From positions 20,705,933 through 20,769,932 of the forward strand of contig ML677335.1 of NCBI GenBank assembly GCA_007922305.1: 64,000 nt of DNA. Reading direction: 5' to 3'. A program made the translations under genes and the position numbers. The stretch's first letter is position 1, and every line of letters starts with the position of its first letter. The notes beneath the pieces were generated by a model. The model worked only from the letters and a program-made list of their open reading frames with translations. It was not told where the DNA came from and searched no databases. Below, in pieces: positions 24,262 through 34,731 of the stretch. This stretch comes from Dermatemys mawii (Eukaryota > Chordata > Testudines > Dermatemydidae).

Positions 24262-25440
24262 TTTTTTGTTAAAGAATTGCCACTTTTAAGTCTATTATTG
24301 AGTGTCCATGGAGGTTGAAGCGTTCTCCAACTGGTTTTTGAATGTTATAATTCTTGACGTCAGATTTGTGTCCATTTATTCTTTTGCGCAGAGACTGTCT
24401 GGTTTGGCCAGTGTATATAATGGAGGGGCATTGCTGACAAATGATGGCATATATCACATTGGTAGATGTGCAGGTGAATGAGCCCTTGATGATGTAGCTG
24501 ATATGATTACATTCTATGAAAGTTTCCCTTGAATAGATATACGGACAGAGTTGGCAAGGGGCTTTGTTGCAAGGATAGGTTCCTGGGTGAGTGTTTTTAC
24601 TGTGCAGTGTTTGGTTGCTGGTATTTGCTTCGGATTGGGGGGCTGTCTGTAAGCGAGGACTGGCCTGTCTCCCAAGGTCTGTGAGTGTGAGGGATCGTCC
24701 TTTAGAATAGGTTGTAGATCCTTGAGGTTTTAGTTGAGGGCTGAAGATGACACCTGGTGGCGTTCTCCTACTTTCTTTGTTGGGACTGTCCTGTAGTAGG
24801 TGACTTCTGGGTACCCTTCTGGCTCTGTCAATCTGTTTCTTCACTTTACCAGATGGGTATTGTAGTTTTAAGAATGCTTGGTAGAGATCCTGTAGGTGTT
24901 TGTCTCTGTCTGAGGGATTGGAGCAAATGCGGTTGTATCTTAGAGCTTGGCTGTAGACAATGGATTGTGTGATGTGGTCTGGATGAAAGCTGGAGTCATG
25001 CAGGTAAGTATAGCCATCAGTAGCTTTCCAGTATAGGGTGGTGTTTATGTAACCATCACTTATTTACACTGTAGTGTCCAGGAAGTGGATTTCTTGTGTG
25101 GACTGGTCCAGGCTTAGGTGGATGTTGGGGTGAAAATTGTTGAAATCCTGGTAGAATGCCTCAAGGGCCTCTTTCCCATGGGTCCAGATGATGAAAATGT
25201 CATCAATGTAAAGCAAGTAGAGTAGCAGCATTGGAGACAAGACCTGAGGAAGAGCTGTTCTATTTCAGCCATAAAAATGTTGGCACAATGTAGGGCCATG
25301 CAGGTACCCATCGCAGTGCTGCTGACTTGAAGATATTGAAGGTAGTGAAGACCCACTGAATCGATGGCAGAGCACTCTCCAGTCAACCCCAGTACCCCAG
25401 CTCTCAGAGAAGAGTAAGGGAAGTTAACCAAAGAGCGTCT
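24262..25440 (-). pseudogene. Penelope-like element: RT and GIY-YIG endonuclease remnant
   Basis: Reading the minus strand, the frame from about 25240 to 24269 contains the RT catalytic box YIDD (25199-25210), a 191-codon terminal stretch with a PCNKAPCQLC cysteine cluster, and a GIY-YIG-like domain (VIYAI then YTGQTRQSLRKRI-H, about residues 130-160, with Glu at about 173). This RT-linker-GIY-YIG order is diagnostic of Penelope-like elements, whose endonuclease makes the target nick. Upstream, the 'MGT-MA--CANIFMAEIEQ' block (minus strand, around 25300-25240) lies in another frame, so at least one frameshift separates it from YIDD. A TAA (25064-25066) breaks the YIDD frame. The copy is 5' truncated near 25440 and dead. 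Confidence 0.88.
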
Positions 25441-27664
25441 TCCGTCAACGCAGTGCGGTAAATGTACTAGTAGGATTTTATGATTGTATTTTGTATAATT
25501 TTAAATAAAAAATAATAATGTAGCATGCATTAAATGTATTGGTGTATGATTTAATCATATCTTGTCAGACGCCTTTTTAAAAAAAAAAAAGAAAGAAAGA
25601 AAGAAAAAAGGCCTAATGGGCCATTGGTAAAAATGCATCAGCCAAAATCTGTGTCCGGGCTAATTTCAAGGCAGTAACAGACCTTTTAGGTTTAGCATTT
25701 TAAAATACATTAAAAATGCAATGATTGTTTTTCTTTTGCATTAAAACTTAATGTTCCTGGTCAAATGTTCAATTCCGTTTTATATGTAAATAATATATAT
25801 ACATATATCTAAAAAAAAAGCCATCACCAAACCAAATGTTCTAAAAAAAACCCCAAAACAAATGCAAAAATGCCAAAAAATTATAACACATCCCTGTCAA
25901 AGTATCAAGAAAAAGCAAATTAACAACTCTAAAAATAAAACCAGCACCTATCAATGGGGACAAAATAGTTGTATTCAAAATCAGCATGCAATAACTCCTA
26001 AAAAAATTAATTTTAAAAAATTAAACAAACAAACAAGCACTCAAACATTAATTACAGCATAATGGTGCAAAACTCATTAATGCCAATAAAATAAAAGCAC
26101 TATATAAGCGGTGCCTTGTCATAAAACTTTGGGTCCATCTTGCCAAGACTTCCCTGGAGCATTGTGTCACAAACCAAAAAGCCCGGCTCCTACCCACACG
26201 TGATCAACCCAGCTGGCCACTAAATTGATCCAAACTCTAAACTAGTAATTATAACATCAGCTGATGGAACAGTATGTATGTATGTGCATAATTAAATGCA
26301 TATGCCAATTGTTGAATTTCCAATAAATGTGGCGTATTGCCTTTCCCCTGAAAAAGATCCTGTGTATTTCTTATAAGCATAACATTTTTGGTGGAGAATT
26401 GAACATAACATGAAGACACCCAGGTAAGTCAATCTAAGCTGCGTTAACTCCAGAACTTAACTTAGGTTGACTTACCCCTGTTGTAAAAACAAGCATATGT
26501 GCACATGAGTGTCATTTCTGGCTAGCCCCCTTGAAGATTTTCAGACCCAAGAGATTACTAGTCTAACAATTGACCTTTACTGTTCCCTGGGAAGTGTTTT
26601 TGTCCTTGAAGTTCAAAGACTCTATTCGAAGACATTCATGCAAAGACATTTGAGATGTCAACATTTCTTAGTGCTCCTGATCTACTACGCTCCACTCCTC
26701 ATGACAGCTTGTGTTAAAATCCTGAGCTGCCTCTCCTGTTTCAGACAGTTGTTAAGCAAGACAGGCTTAGCAACCAGGACAACGAGAAAGGAGCAATTCT
26801 GAAAGCATTACAATTCCCAGGAACCGCCCAAGAGATTTTGACTATCAATCAATGGGGTGAAGGAGGAAAAGAGAGAAAGGTTTTTCCCAGACCTAATAAC
26901 ACAAAAATGTGAAAAGTCCTAATGATCAGCTACCCCTTCATCTGCCAGGCAGTGTGGGTGACAAGGCCAGGGATTGGAAATGTGTGTGAATTACATAAAA
27001 TGCAGTGGTTTGCCAGGTGAAGTATGACTCAAATAGTGATGAATCTCTGTATCTACTACTGAATCTCTCCAGTTTATAGTTAGCTTTCAGCCAGCTACAA
27101 CATGAGTCTTCATATCTGCATTCCCCTAGAGCCATCCCAAACATAAATGGCCAAGAAAAGTATAATCCTGCAGGGAGCAGGTTAGCAAGGAAAAGGGAGC
27201 AGATACATTTGCCATGACTTTCAGGCAGATGGCCTGTGAGTGTAATCCAGCAGGGAGTAGCTCGGGACCTTCATAAAACTCCAGGTCAGGAAGAAGGGGA
27301 ATGATTGATATGCTGAGCATTTGTTATTCTGAAGAAATAAAAATGAACCCCTGGAGAAAATAGACTAGAATCCTGTGGCAGGAGAATGCTCTTTGGTGCA
27401 TGGGCTGAGAAGATAGCTTGTGTAAACCAATGGGCTAGTAGCAAAGGGAAAATAAATGAAGCCCAGCAATGTTCTTGTCTTTCAGTATTATAAAATATGC
27501 TAACATGAGCTCTTCAGGGATTTTCCTGCATCATACTCCTTCACCTTTCTTATATGGTATGACTTCACTTGTCTATTTTGCTATTTCAAGGGGAGACTTT
27601 AGTTAAAGAACAATTTATGAAAGTCACTGGCATGTACACTGTTTTAGACTTTATATATACACTC
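25441..27664. other. Unassigned AT-rich sequence, no gene seen
   Basis: A (GAAA)n-type run lies at about 25589-25606 and long A-rich stretches at 25800-26050. The segment 26420-26475 is a small inverted pair ('gtaagtcaatctaagctg' against 'aacttaggttgacttac'), probably a MITE core. Confidence 0.45.
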
Positions 27665-27687
27665 TGTGTGTGTGTGTGTGTGTGTGT
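27665..27687. repeat. (TG)n microsatellite
   Basis: About 11 uninterrupted TG units. Confidence 0.95.
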
Positions 27688-27719
27688 TTTGACTAATTGT
27701 TTATATATACATATGCTGT

Positions 27720-28912
27720 GGCCCAAAATTTAAGAGCATGGGCACATGAGCTTCCCACACAAAAGGCTAACTGTCATTTTAGGTGCCTAAGTCCAAATGG
27801 TAGATCCTGCTTACTTGCCTCTTATGACATCCTGTAGCTACCTCAACTTCCTAATTACCCATGTTTTTGCTGATAAAGTCTCTTAGGTGCATAAAAAGCC
27901 TGTTGCTACTGCCAGGCAGGCTCACAATCACCTCATTCCTCACATCTGCATGTCTAGCGGATGACTCAGCCAGAGCAGGATTCTCAAACTAGCTTTCCCC
28001 TAATTACTTACCCCGAGAAACCTCCTCTGGTGGGTATACTAAGAGATTGCCTAACAGATTGTACAAAATGCCAGAAGAGGGAGCAGGAATGTTAGCCCCT
28101 GATAACTTTTAGCCCAGTGATAAGAGTGCTCATGAAGGATGTGGAAGAACCCAGTTCAGTTTCCCACTCTGCCTGAAGTGGAGCAGGAATTTAAACTATA
28201 TCACCCACTAGAGTGCCTTAACCACTGGGTTTATATTGGCTATTCTGGGATGGAGCTTTTGCAATCTCTTCTGTTGAAGCTAGTCCACTTTGTATAATTA
28301 AATAGTCATTGGAGCAAGCACTTGAATGTGGGTCTCTCACATCCCCAGTGAGTGTACTAACCACTAGGCCATAGTCATTCTCGCACTTTCTTTGACAATT
28401 TATACAAAGTGAAATGGCTTCAACAGGAGAAATTTATGAAGATTTCCCCCCACAAACACCCCACAGCCCAGTGGTGCATACACTCAAATAGAAGATGTGT
28501 GTTCAAATGCTAGTTCCACATCAGGGGATTTGAATTCAATGTTTTCCAGATCCTGTAAGAGTGCTCTAACCATTAGGATTAATGCCCCCTCCTCTTAATT
28601 TTTTTTAACAAAGGGTTTAGACACCTAATTCCAGGACAAAGTTCACTGCTGTGACTACCAAGCAGAGATAGACTCCAATTCCCTTTGAGGTGTGGGGCTT
28701 AGGCTTCTTACCTCTACATTTCCTATTAGCTAGCTTAAGCAGCTCCCTGTTCCTAGTGCTAGCTTTCTTAGGAGCCTAATTTTACTAATGCATTGTATAG
28801 GGAGCCTTGGCACCTAACTTGGGACTGTGGATTCAGACATGCAAAAATCTGCCTAAACATTAGGCACTGCAACACTGTGTCTAAGTCCCCTTTGCGGATC
28901 TAGCCCAAAATT
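27720..28912. repeat. Composite repeat containing tRNA-like modules in both orientations
   Basis: The flanks carry '-taggtgcctaagtcc-' type blocks in opposite senses (27780 and reversed near 28885), as in a repeat I know from turtles. Inside are tRNA-like heads with a box A ('tagcccagtg') and box B ('gttcaaat'). Plus-strand heads lie at 28110-28170 and 28463-28515. Minus-strand heads lie at 28181-28232, 28311-28375 and 28523-28585. Two of the plus heads are immediately followed by a minus head. They are probably SINE-derived, not functional tRNAs. Borders are approximate. Confidence 0.5.
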
Positions 28913-30047
28913 ACCACATGGTGCATGTATGCATAAAATTACTTGCACTTATAAATCCCTTAGTTGCACATGCATAACAGCCATAGTGAGCTCACCCTTA
29001 AAAAATATGGGCCTATGTGATGGATTACCACATGTCAAAGTACATTGTTCATCACAGAAAAAAAGCCAAAGATCTAAAATATGTTGGTAGGAAAGTTCAC
29101 CCAGTACTAGAGATAGTGGGGGGTTCCCCTCTCTATAATTTTTGCCATATACAGACACAGTTATGTCCAGGACTCCTGTGAGTCCCTTTTGCATGGTCAT
29201 GGTACACAGCTGAGCAAGGACCTGGGCAGGGTGAGAATGACCTTCCTCATTTTCTCCCAGACACTAGGAAAAGGCCAGCAAAGAGTTAATGCAAGCTGTA
29301 CTGAGGCTTTTACAGCCTTTCTCCACAGCTGGGAAGCCCCCCACACCTAGAGGGAAGTTGTGGTGGCTGGACATGGCTCTCATAGAAGAACCTTGCAGGA
29401 CACGGTTCCTGTAGTGAAGAACAAGGCACCTGCAAAGATGGTCTGTTCTGCTTCAGTTGTTTCAGATCCCCAGGCTCTGGCAACAGAAAGGCCAGTCAGT
29501 TCACAATAGGGATATAAGTGGGGGTGCAAATCCTGTCCCCACATCCAATGAAGAGGGAGTATCTGAAGCTGTGTCATCCAATAGATGTTAAGAATCCATT
29601 TCTAATCTAGGATAGGCATCTGTAAATCAGCTCTAGGCTCACAGAGTATGAAATGCAATAGCATTTCTCCTCTGTCTATTTAAGATGAATTTATAATTTA
29701 CATTTGCCCATCAGTCATTCTAGGAGGCATTTGTAATAAAATGACTAATAAAACAAATTCACATTACTAATTTATGTTCATGTTTACAACTAACATAAAA
29801 TGTTTAAGATGCCATTTGAATTGATAGCATAGGCTGCATGGAGAGATTATTACTGAAAATAGAAATATGGGGAAAAGATTATTGAGAATTTATGAACAAG
29901 GCAATTTTCACAGTCTTAATAAGAGTAACTCCATCACTTTTAGCAAATGGGAAATTGCACGCATGTCATATCACACTTTGTGGCATCAGCTGTATTTTAT
30001 GACATAATAGCAACCCCTGTAGCGATTGACGGGTATGTGTCTCCTAA
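28913..30047. other. Unassigned sequence, no gene seen
   Basis: No domain, repeat end or RNA gene is recognised between the composite repeat and the TTA duplication of the DNA transposon. Confidence 0.5.
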
Positions 30048-30050
30048 TTA

Positions 30051-30061
30051 CACTGGTCTAC
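30051..30061 (+). repeat. Terminal inverted repeat, left (3' side of the transposase)
   Basis: CACTGGTCTAC directly follows the target copy TTA (30048-30050). It pairs with 32590-32600 with one mismatch. Confidence 0.8.
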
Positions 30062-30102
30062 AATTTTTTAGAAGTCGTCTGCTTCAGAGATAAAATGTGA
30101 TA

Positions 30103-30108
30103 TTTATT
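30103..30108 (-). terminator. Candidate polyadenylation signal AATAAA of the transposase
   Basis: TTTATT on the plus strand about 290 bp downstream of the stop codon, still inside the element. A+T-rich context makes chance occurrence likely. Confidence 0.3.
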
Positions 30109-30395
30109 ATGTATTTTGATGTGCTGAATTCAAATATGACAATTAAAACAACTGATTGGCTACTGTTTCTAAGATATTTAAGTTTTTACATTTTATGTCT
30201 ATGTATATTGTGTAGATAGTAGAGTTTTAATCATAAATTGTAAACCTAGGTCTTTTCATGTGTTTATGGTTGCTTTACATGATAATATTTCACCTGTCCT
30301 GTTTATGTAACACTTTAAAAATCAGCAAAAGGGTTATATAAATAAAATGTATTATGAAACAAAAGGCAAAAAACTATTACGTACATAGTTTAGTC

Positions 30396-32090
30396 CTATT
30401 CAGTGTCTACTCGGCGCTTCTTGGCTTGTCTCTTGTATTCATTAAATGGAGCATCTCTTGTCACTGTCCAGCAATAGTCTGCAAGCATTGATGGGCTCCA
30501 TTTGCCCTGATAGCGTTTCTCCATTGTTGCAATGTCCTGGTGAAATCGCTCGCCATGCTCGTCGCTCACTGCTCTGCAGTTCGGTGGAAACAAATCTAGA
30601 TGAGAGTGCAAAAAATGTATCTTTAGTGACATGTTGCAACCAAGGCTTTTGTATGCCTTGAGGACGTTTTCCACCAACAACCTGTAGTTGTCTGCCTTGT
30701 TGTTTCCGAGAAAATTTATTGCCACTGACTGGAAGGCTTTCCATGCCGTCTTTTCCTTGCCACGCAGTGCATGGTCAAATGCATCATCTCGAAGAAGTTC
30801 ACGAATCTGAGGACCAACAAAGACACCTTCCTTTATCTTAGCTTCACTTAACCTTGGAAATTTTCCACGGAGGTGCTTGAAAGCTGCTTGTGTTTTGTCA
30901 ATGGCCTTGACAAAGTTCTTCATCAGACCCAGCTTGATGTGTAAGGGTGGTAACAAAATCTTCCTTGATTCAACAAGTGGTGGATGCTGAACACTTTTCC
31001 TCCCAGGCTCCAATGACTGTCGGAGTGGCCAATCTTTCTTGATGTAGTGGGAATCTCTTGCACGACTATCCCATTCGCAGAGAAAACAGCAGTACTTTGT
31101 GTATCCAGTCTGCAGACCAAGCAAGAGAGCAACAACCTTCAAATCGCCACAAAGCTGCCACTGATGTTGGTCATAGTTTATGCACCTGAAAAGTTGTTTC
31201 ATGTTGGCATAGGTTTCCTTCATATGGACTGCATGACCAACTGGAATTGATGACAAAACATTGCCATTATGCAGCAAAACAGCTTTAAGACTCGTCTTCG
31301 ATGAATCAATGAAGAGTCTCCACTCATCTGGATCATGAACGATGTTGAGGGCTGCCATCACACCATCGATGTTGTTGCAGGCTACAAGATCACCTTCCAT
31401 GAAGAAGAATGGGACAAGATCCTTTTGACGGTCACGGAACATGGAAACCCTAACATCACCTGCCAGGAGATTCCACTGCTGTAGTCTGGAGCTCAACAGC
31501 TCTGCCTTACTCTTGGGTAGTTCCAAATCCCTGACAAAGTCATTCAGTTCAGCTTGTGTTATGAGGTGTGGTTCAGAGGAGGAGGATGGGAGAAAATGTG
31601 GGTCCTGTGACATTGATGGTTCAGGACCAGAAGTTTCATCCTCTTCCTCTTCCTCGTCTGACTCAAGTGAGAATGATTCTGGTGCATCAGGAACCGGCAG
31701 TCCTTCTCCATGGGGTATTGGGCGGATAGCTGATGGAATGTTTGGATAATGCACAGTCCACTTTTTCTTCTTTGACACACCTTTCCCAACTGGAGGCACC
31801 ACGCAGAAGTAACAATTGCTGGTATGATCTGATGGCTCTCTCCAAATCATTGGCACTGCAAAAGGCATAGATTTCCTTTTCCTGTTTAACCACTGGCGAA
31901 GATTTGTTGCACAAGTGTTGCAGCATATGTGTGGGGCCCACCTCTTGTCCTGACCTCCAATTTTGCAGCCAAAATAAAGGTGGTAGGCTTTCTTAACCAT
32001 AGTGGTTATACTGCACTTTTGTGATGCAAAAGTCACTTCACCACAAACATAGCAGAAGTTATCTGCACTGCTCACACAAGTATGAGGCAT
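30396..32090 (-). CDS. Putative DDE-type transposase, 564 residues, intact
   Basis: This is an uninterrupted frame from ATG (MPHTC) to stop. The N-terminus has zinc-ligand-like cysteines: C13/C16, C56/C57/C60 and C93/C96, the last after a WREP-DH block. An acidic stretch covers 144-152 (SDEEEEEDE) and a low-complexity serine region 169-172. The C-terminal half is more conserved-looking: D262 in RLFIDSSK, D316 in CGDLK, a cysteine insertion C334/C335/C338 in YCCFLCEWDSR, H383, a histidine series H492/H495/H497, and E511/E514 in DEHGERFH. A basic tail (KRQAKKRR, 553-560) could be a nuclear localisation signal. D262, D316 and E511 or E514 are my guess at an RNase-H-fold triad with a zinc insertion. 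It would cut and paste its own element in the nucleus. I recall uncharacterised proteins of this type in turtles and invertebrates, but no established name. Confidence 0.8.
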   Translation of the reverse strand: MPHTCVSSADNFCYVCGEVTFASQKCSITTMVKKAYHLYFGCKIGGQDKRWAPHICCNTCATNLRQWLNRKRKSMPFAVPMIWREPSDHTSNCYFCVVPPVGKGVSKKKKWTVHYPNIPSAIRPIPHGEGLPVPDAPESFSLESDEEEEEDETSGPEPSMSQDPHFLPSSSSEPHLITQAELNDFVRDLELPKSKAELLSSRLQQWNLLAGDVRVSMFRDRQKDLVPFFFMEGDLVACNNIDGVMAALNIVHDPDEWRLFIDSSKTSLKAVLLHNGNVLSSIPVGHAVHMKETYANMKQLFRCINYDQHQWQLCGDLKVVALLLGLQTGYTKYCCFLCEWDSRARDSHYIKKDWPLRQSLEPGRKSVQHPPLVESRKILLPPLHIKLGLMKNFVKAIDKTQAAFKHLRGKFPRLSEAKIKEGVFVGPQIRELLRDDAFDHALRGKEKTAWKAFQSVAINFLGNNKADNYRLLVENVLKAYKSLGCNMSLKIHFLHSHLDLFPPNCRAVSDEHGERFHQDIATMEKRYQGKWSPSMLADYCWTVTRDAPFNEYKRQAKKRRVDTE

Positions 32091-32589
32091 CTCTGCTCAC
32101 TTTGGCTAAACAGAAATGTGTCCCTTTGCAAAATCAAACACTGACAAATAAAAGAGCACGACACTGTATGATTTCTAGAGCTGATATAGGGCAATTTGTT
32201 CAGCAGAGTGATGTAAGCTTCGTTATGATTGCATCATCCATGACTTCTAGGAATAACATGATGCAATTCATATCATGTATGACGCAATACCAGCTTCAGA
32301 TTGCATCATTCATTGTTTTGCCTAAAAAGCAAGTACTGTCCAAACCCAGTCATAGATTTATTCATAGATCCAGTCAAAGATGTATTTTAGCCATTTATGG
32401 TTTAAATTGAGATCTCTTCCCTTTATAATTCACTTATCCTCCACCATTCCCATGTCAAGGGTCATATATACTGACCCAATAGCATATCTTGAAAACTAGA
32501 GCCAATCAACAATTTTAAGCATCATTTTCGTTCTCAGTGACCTAGAATTAGTAAAGTTTGACTACATTTATTTCAGAAGCATTTTGGCC

Positions 32590-32600
32590 GTAGAGCAGTG
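32590..32600 (-). repeat. Terminal inverted repeat, right (5' side of the transposase)
   Basis: GTAGAGCAGTG on the plus strand, the inverse of the left repeat with one mismatch. The target copy TTA follows at 32601-32603. Confidence 0.8.
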
Positions 32601-32801
32601 TTATTGTCCTGCTCAAAACAGTGGGACTAACACCTTTCTGTATTTGGTTATTCCCTCCACCTCCAATTTTCTCCATGAAGACACACCTCTATTTTAGGGT
32701 ATTTACTAAAGTAAAATAAAGCCAGTTTGGAAAATTGGACAGCTAAGAAGAATGCCAAAGTAGAGAAGTCTAAATAAATCTAGTTTAATTATTTATTACA
32801 G

Positions 32802-33598
32802 TGTGATGGGGTGACCACCCCACTCAGGACTGACAGGGGTTAAGGTAGCCAGGTGGCCAATTAACTCCACAGGCTGTGCCTAGAGCCAGAGCCAGGGAGC
32901 AGAGAACTAATGAGAAGCAGGTTCCGCTGTGCCAGAACAGTAAGGTGAACAAATGTCCCAATTGTATAGGGACGGTTCCAATTTTTGGGTCTTTTTCTTA
33001 TTTAGGTTCCTATTATCCCACAGCCTGATCTCGATTTTTCACACTTGATGTCTGGTCACCCTACAGAACTGATGGGGCTTCCATAAAGCTAGGTAGCTGG
33101 CAACAGACAGGGCTGCTGTCAAAGGCTGCAGGAAGGCAGGCAGCAATCTCTCCTTGGGGAGAGAAAGGAGGGTTTTGAAGCTGGTACACCCAGGAGAGGA
33201 AGGGGAACCAAATATGGTAGGAAGCAGTCCAGGGAAAAAGTAGTGAGAGCTGAGAAATAAAGACCCAGAATTGTGGAGTTGAGGGTCCCTGGACTGGAGC
33301 CCAAAACAGAAGGCAGGCCTGGGTTTCCCTGTTATCCACGAATGGAGTGGTCCCATGGGACAGTGAAAGGCAAGACTGCCTAGGACTGCTAGGCAAAGGG
33401 TCTTAGCTACCCCAGAAGATGGGAATGCTGAGTGACCTGGCCGGTGGTTCCTGGAGCAAGAGAGGTGGTGCAGACCAGAAGAAGAGAGAGAGTGATGGCA
33501 TCCAAGCCATAGAAGGGGGCATTGACATCAAGAGCTAATCCCCAGAGTGACCAGGAAGTGGCATCAGCCCAGTGGTGAGTGATGCACTCTGTGACACA
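32802..33598 (+). mobile_element. LTR-like repeat starting TGTGATGG, interrupted by a MITE
   Basis: It begins TGTGATGGGGTGACC (32802), is rich in short GAGCC/GGAAG blocks, and ends near 'ctgtgacaca' (33598), similar to the TGTGAC-type units at 45757 and 51433. An AATAAA lies at 33256-33261. It shares 'gggtccctggactggagccc' with the 51433 unit ('gggtccctgggctggag'). No clean target duplication is found. The MITE at 32941-33063 lies inside it. LTR identity is likely, the orientation is inferred. Confidence 0.5.
32941..33063. mobile_element. hAT-type MITE, TAGGGTGACC family, copy 3
   Basis: A 123-bp element from TAAGGTGAACAAATGTCCC to GTCTGGTCACCCTA. The inverted ends are recognisable (about 10 of 13 matching). 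Flanks are CAGAACAG (32933-32940) and CAGAACTG (33064-33071), an 8-bp duplication with one mismatch. It is the most complete copy in the window. Confidence 0.8.
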
Positions 33599-34417
33599 GA
33601 GGACTCTATTTACCTGTCTATCTAAGCACACTTTGAATGTTACTGAAGGTGTGATTACATGGCTATTCCTGCTAAAAATCAAAATGTATTAACAAAAAGG
33701 TAAGGTGTATATAAAGCTGTCCACTCACACTGATCTGTTGATTACATGAATATCCTATAAAAATCTTCATGGAATAACTATTATTTTATTTCAAATATAG
33801 GATTATTCTGGAAGCCTGTCCTCAATCTGTGTATGCACCTCTTGTTGATATCAATGGGAACAGCACAAACCGTTGAAAGGCTGAACTATAAAGCATCCAT
33901 TGAGGGTATCTGATAATATCTTAACCCATGTATTGTTAGAAAGGCACATGAACTTGTTTTCTCTTTCACAACAGTGTCACCATGTTTGCAGTTTGGGCAA
34001 CACTATCCCACATCTTTTTGATTTCATCTAACATGTATGCAATTACATCAATACAAAAAAGAATAGGATGCCTGGACTATGCATTAATGTGCATCTTTTT
34101 CATATTGTTGTCAATGAATAAATGTTTCAAACAAAACAGAAGGACTGAAATGCAAAATCTAATGGTTCTGCCTCAACTTTAGGAACAGTGCAGAGACATG
34201 TATTAGACACACAATGGTTTTATGTTTCAAGTTATAAACCCATAACAATTAAAAACATACTATGAAAATCTAAGCACCCTATCAGCTAAACTGGTGGATT
34301 AACCAATCAGTACTGTGTCAGATGGAAGATCATCTGTTCACATCATATCCATCAACAGATATCAGATGGAACATCTAAAAGGCCTGGATTCAAACTATTT
34401 CACAGCTCTGTCTCTTC
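33599..34417. other. Unassigned sequence, no gene seen
   Basis: AT-rich, with no recognisable repeat end. Confidence 0.5.
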
Positions 34418-34731
34418 AGCTATATCTACATATGAGAAGTTTGATTTCTAGCTCACACGCACAGACTCTCACTAGCTCTCATCTAAGCTGGCACACAAAA
34501 AATTGTAGGGTAGCCATGGTAGCATAGACAGCAGCACGGGACAACTGCCTTGAGTACAAACCCACCTAAACCACATGGGTGTACACGGGGGGCGGCTAGT
34601 CAATGCCACCACTACCCATGCAACCATAGCTATACTACTATTTTTGCATGCTAGCTCAGATGAGGGCCAGCACAAGTATGAGTACATGTGCTCAGAATCA
34701 CACCACTAGCTTGTGGTGTAGCTGTAGCCTC
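34418..34731. mobile_element. MITE with long internal inverted arms
   Basis: The left 'agctatatctacatatgaga' and the reversed right end ('ggctacagctacaccacaag') correspond. A second inverted stretch follows inside: 'ctctcatctaagctggcaca' against reversed 34655-34675, continuing past 'tagccatggtagca'. The fold covers more than 100 bp per side with many mismatches. It is non-coding. Confidence 0.6.

Larger units (their letters stand above)
30051..32600 (-). mobile_element. 2.55-kb DNA transposon with intact ORF, CACTG ends, TTA duplication
   Basis: The element spans CACTGGTCTAC at 30051-30061 and the reverse complement of CACTGCTCTAC at 32590-32600 (10 of 11 identical). Direct TTA copies lie at 30048-30050 and 32601-32603. 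Inverted similarity continues with gaps: 'tgcttc--gaataaatgt'-like blocks about 25 bp in, and 'tgattggct' with 'aagatat' about 120 bp in from each end. Such CACTG ends with a 3-bp duplication are typical of the CACTA/EnSpm (CMC) group. The group assignment is inference, because the transposase is not one I can name. It carries a single minus-strand gene with about 345 bp of 3' and 510 bp of 5' non-coding sequence. Unlike its neighbours it is not visibly decayed. Confidence 0.8.

Noticed and set aside
27665..27687. (TG)n run as a possible Z-DNA regulatory site
   Set aside because: Short simple repeat with no supporting context.
30048..30054. 4-bp target duplication as in Chapaev-type elements
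   Set aside because: The fourth bases differ (ATTA against TTAT); only TTA is shared, so a 3-bp duplication fits better.
32021..32410. 129-codon plus-strand frame
   Set aside because: It overlaps the 5' end of the transposase gene and its upstream part on the opposite strand; a shadow.
33039..33396. Three overlapping proline/leucine-rich minus-strand frames
   Set aside because: They lie inside an LTR-like repeat with low-complexity composition.
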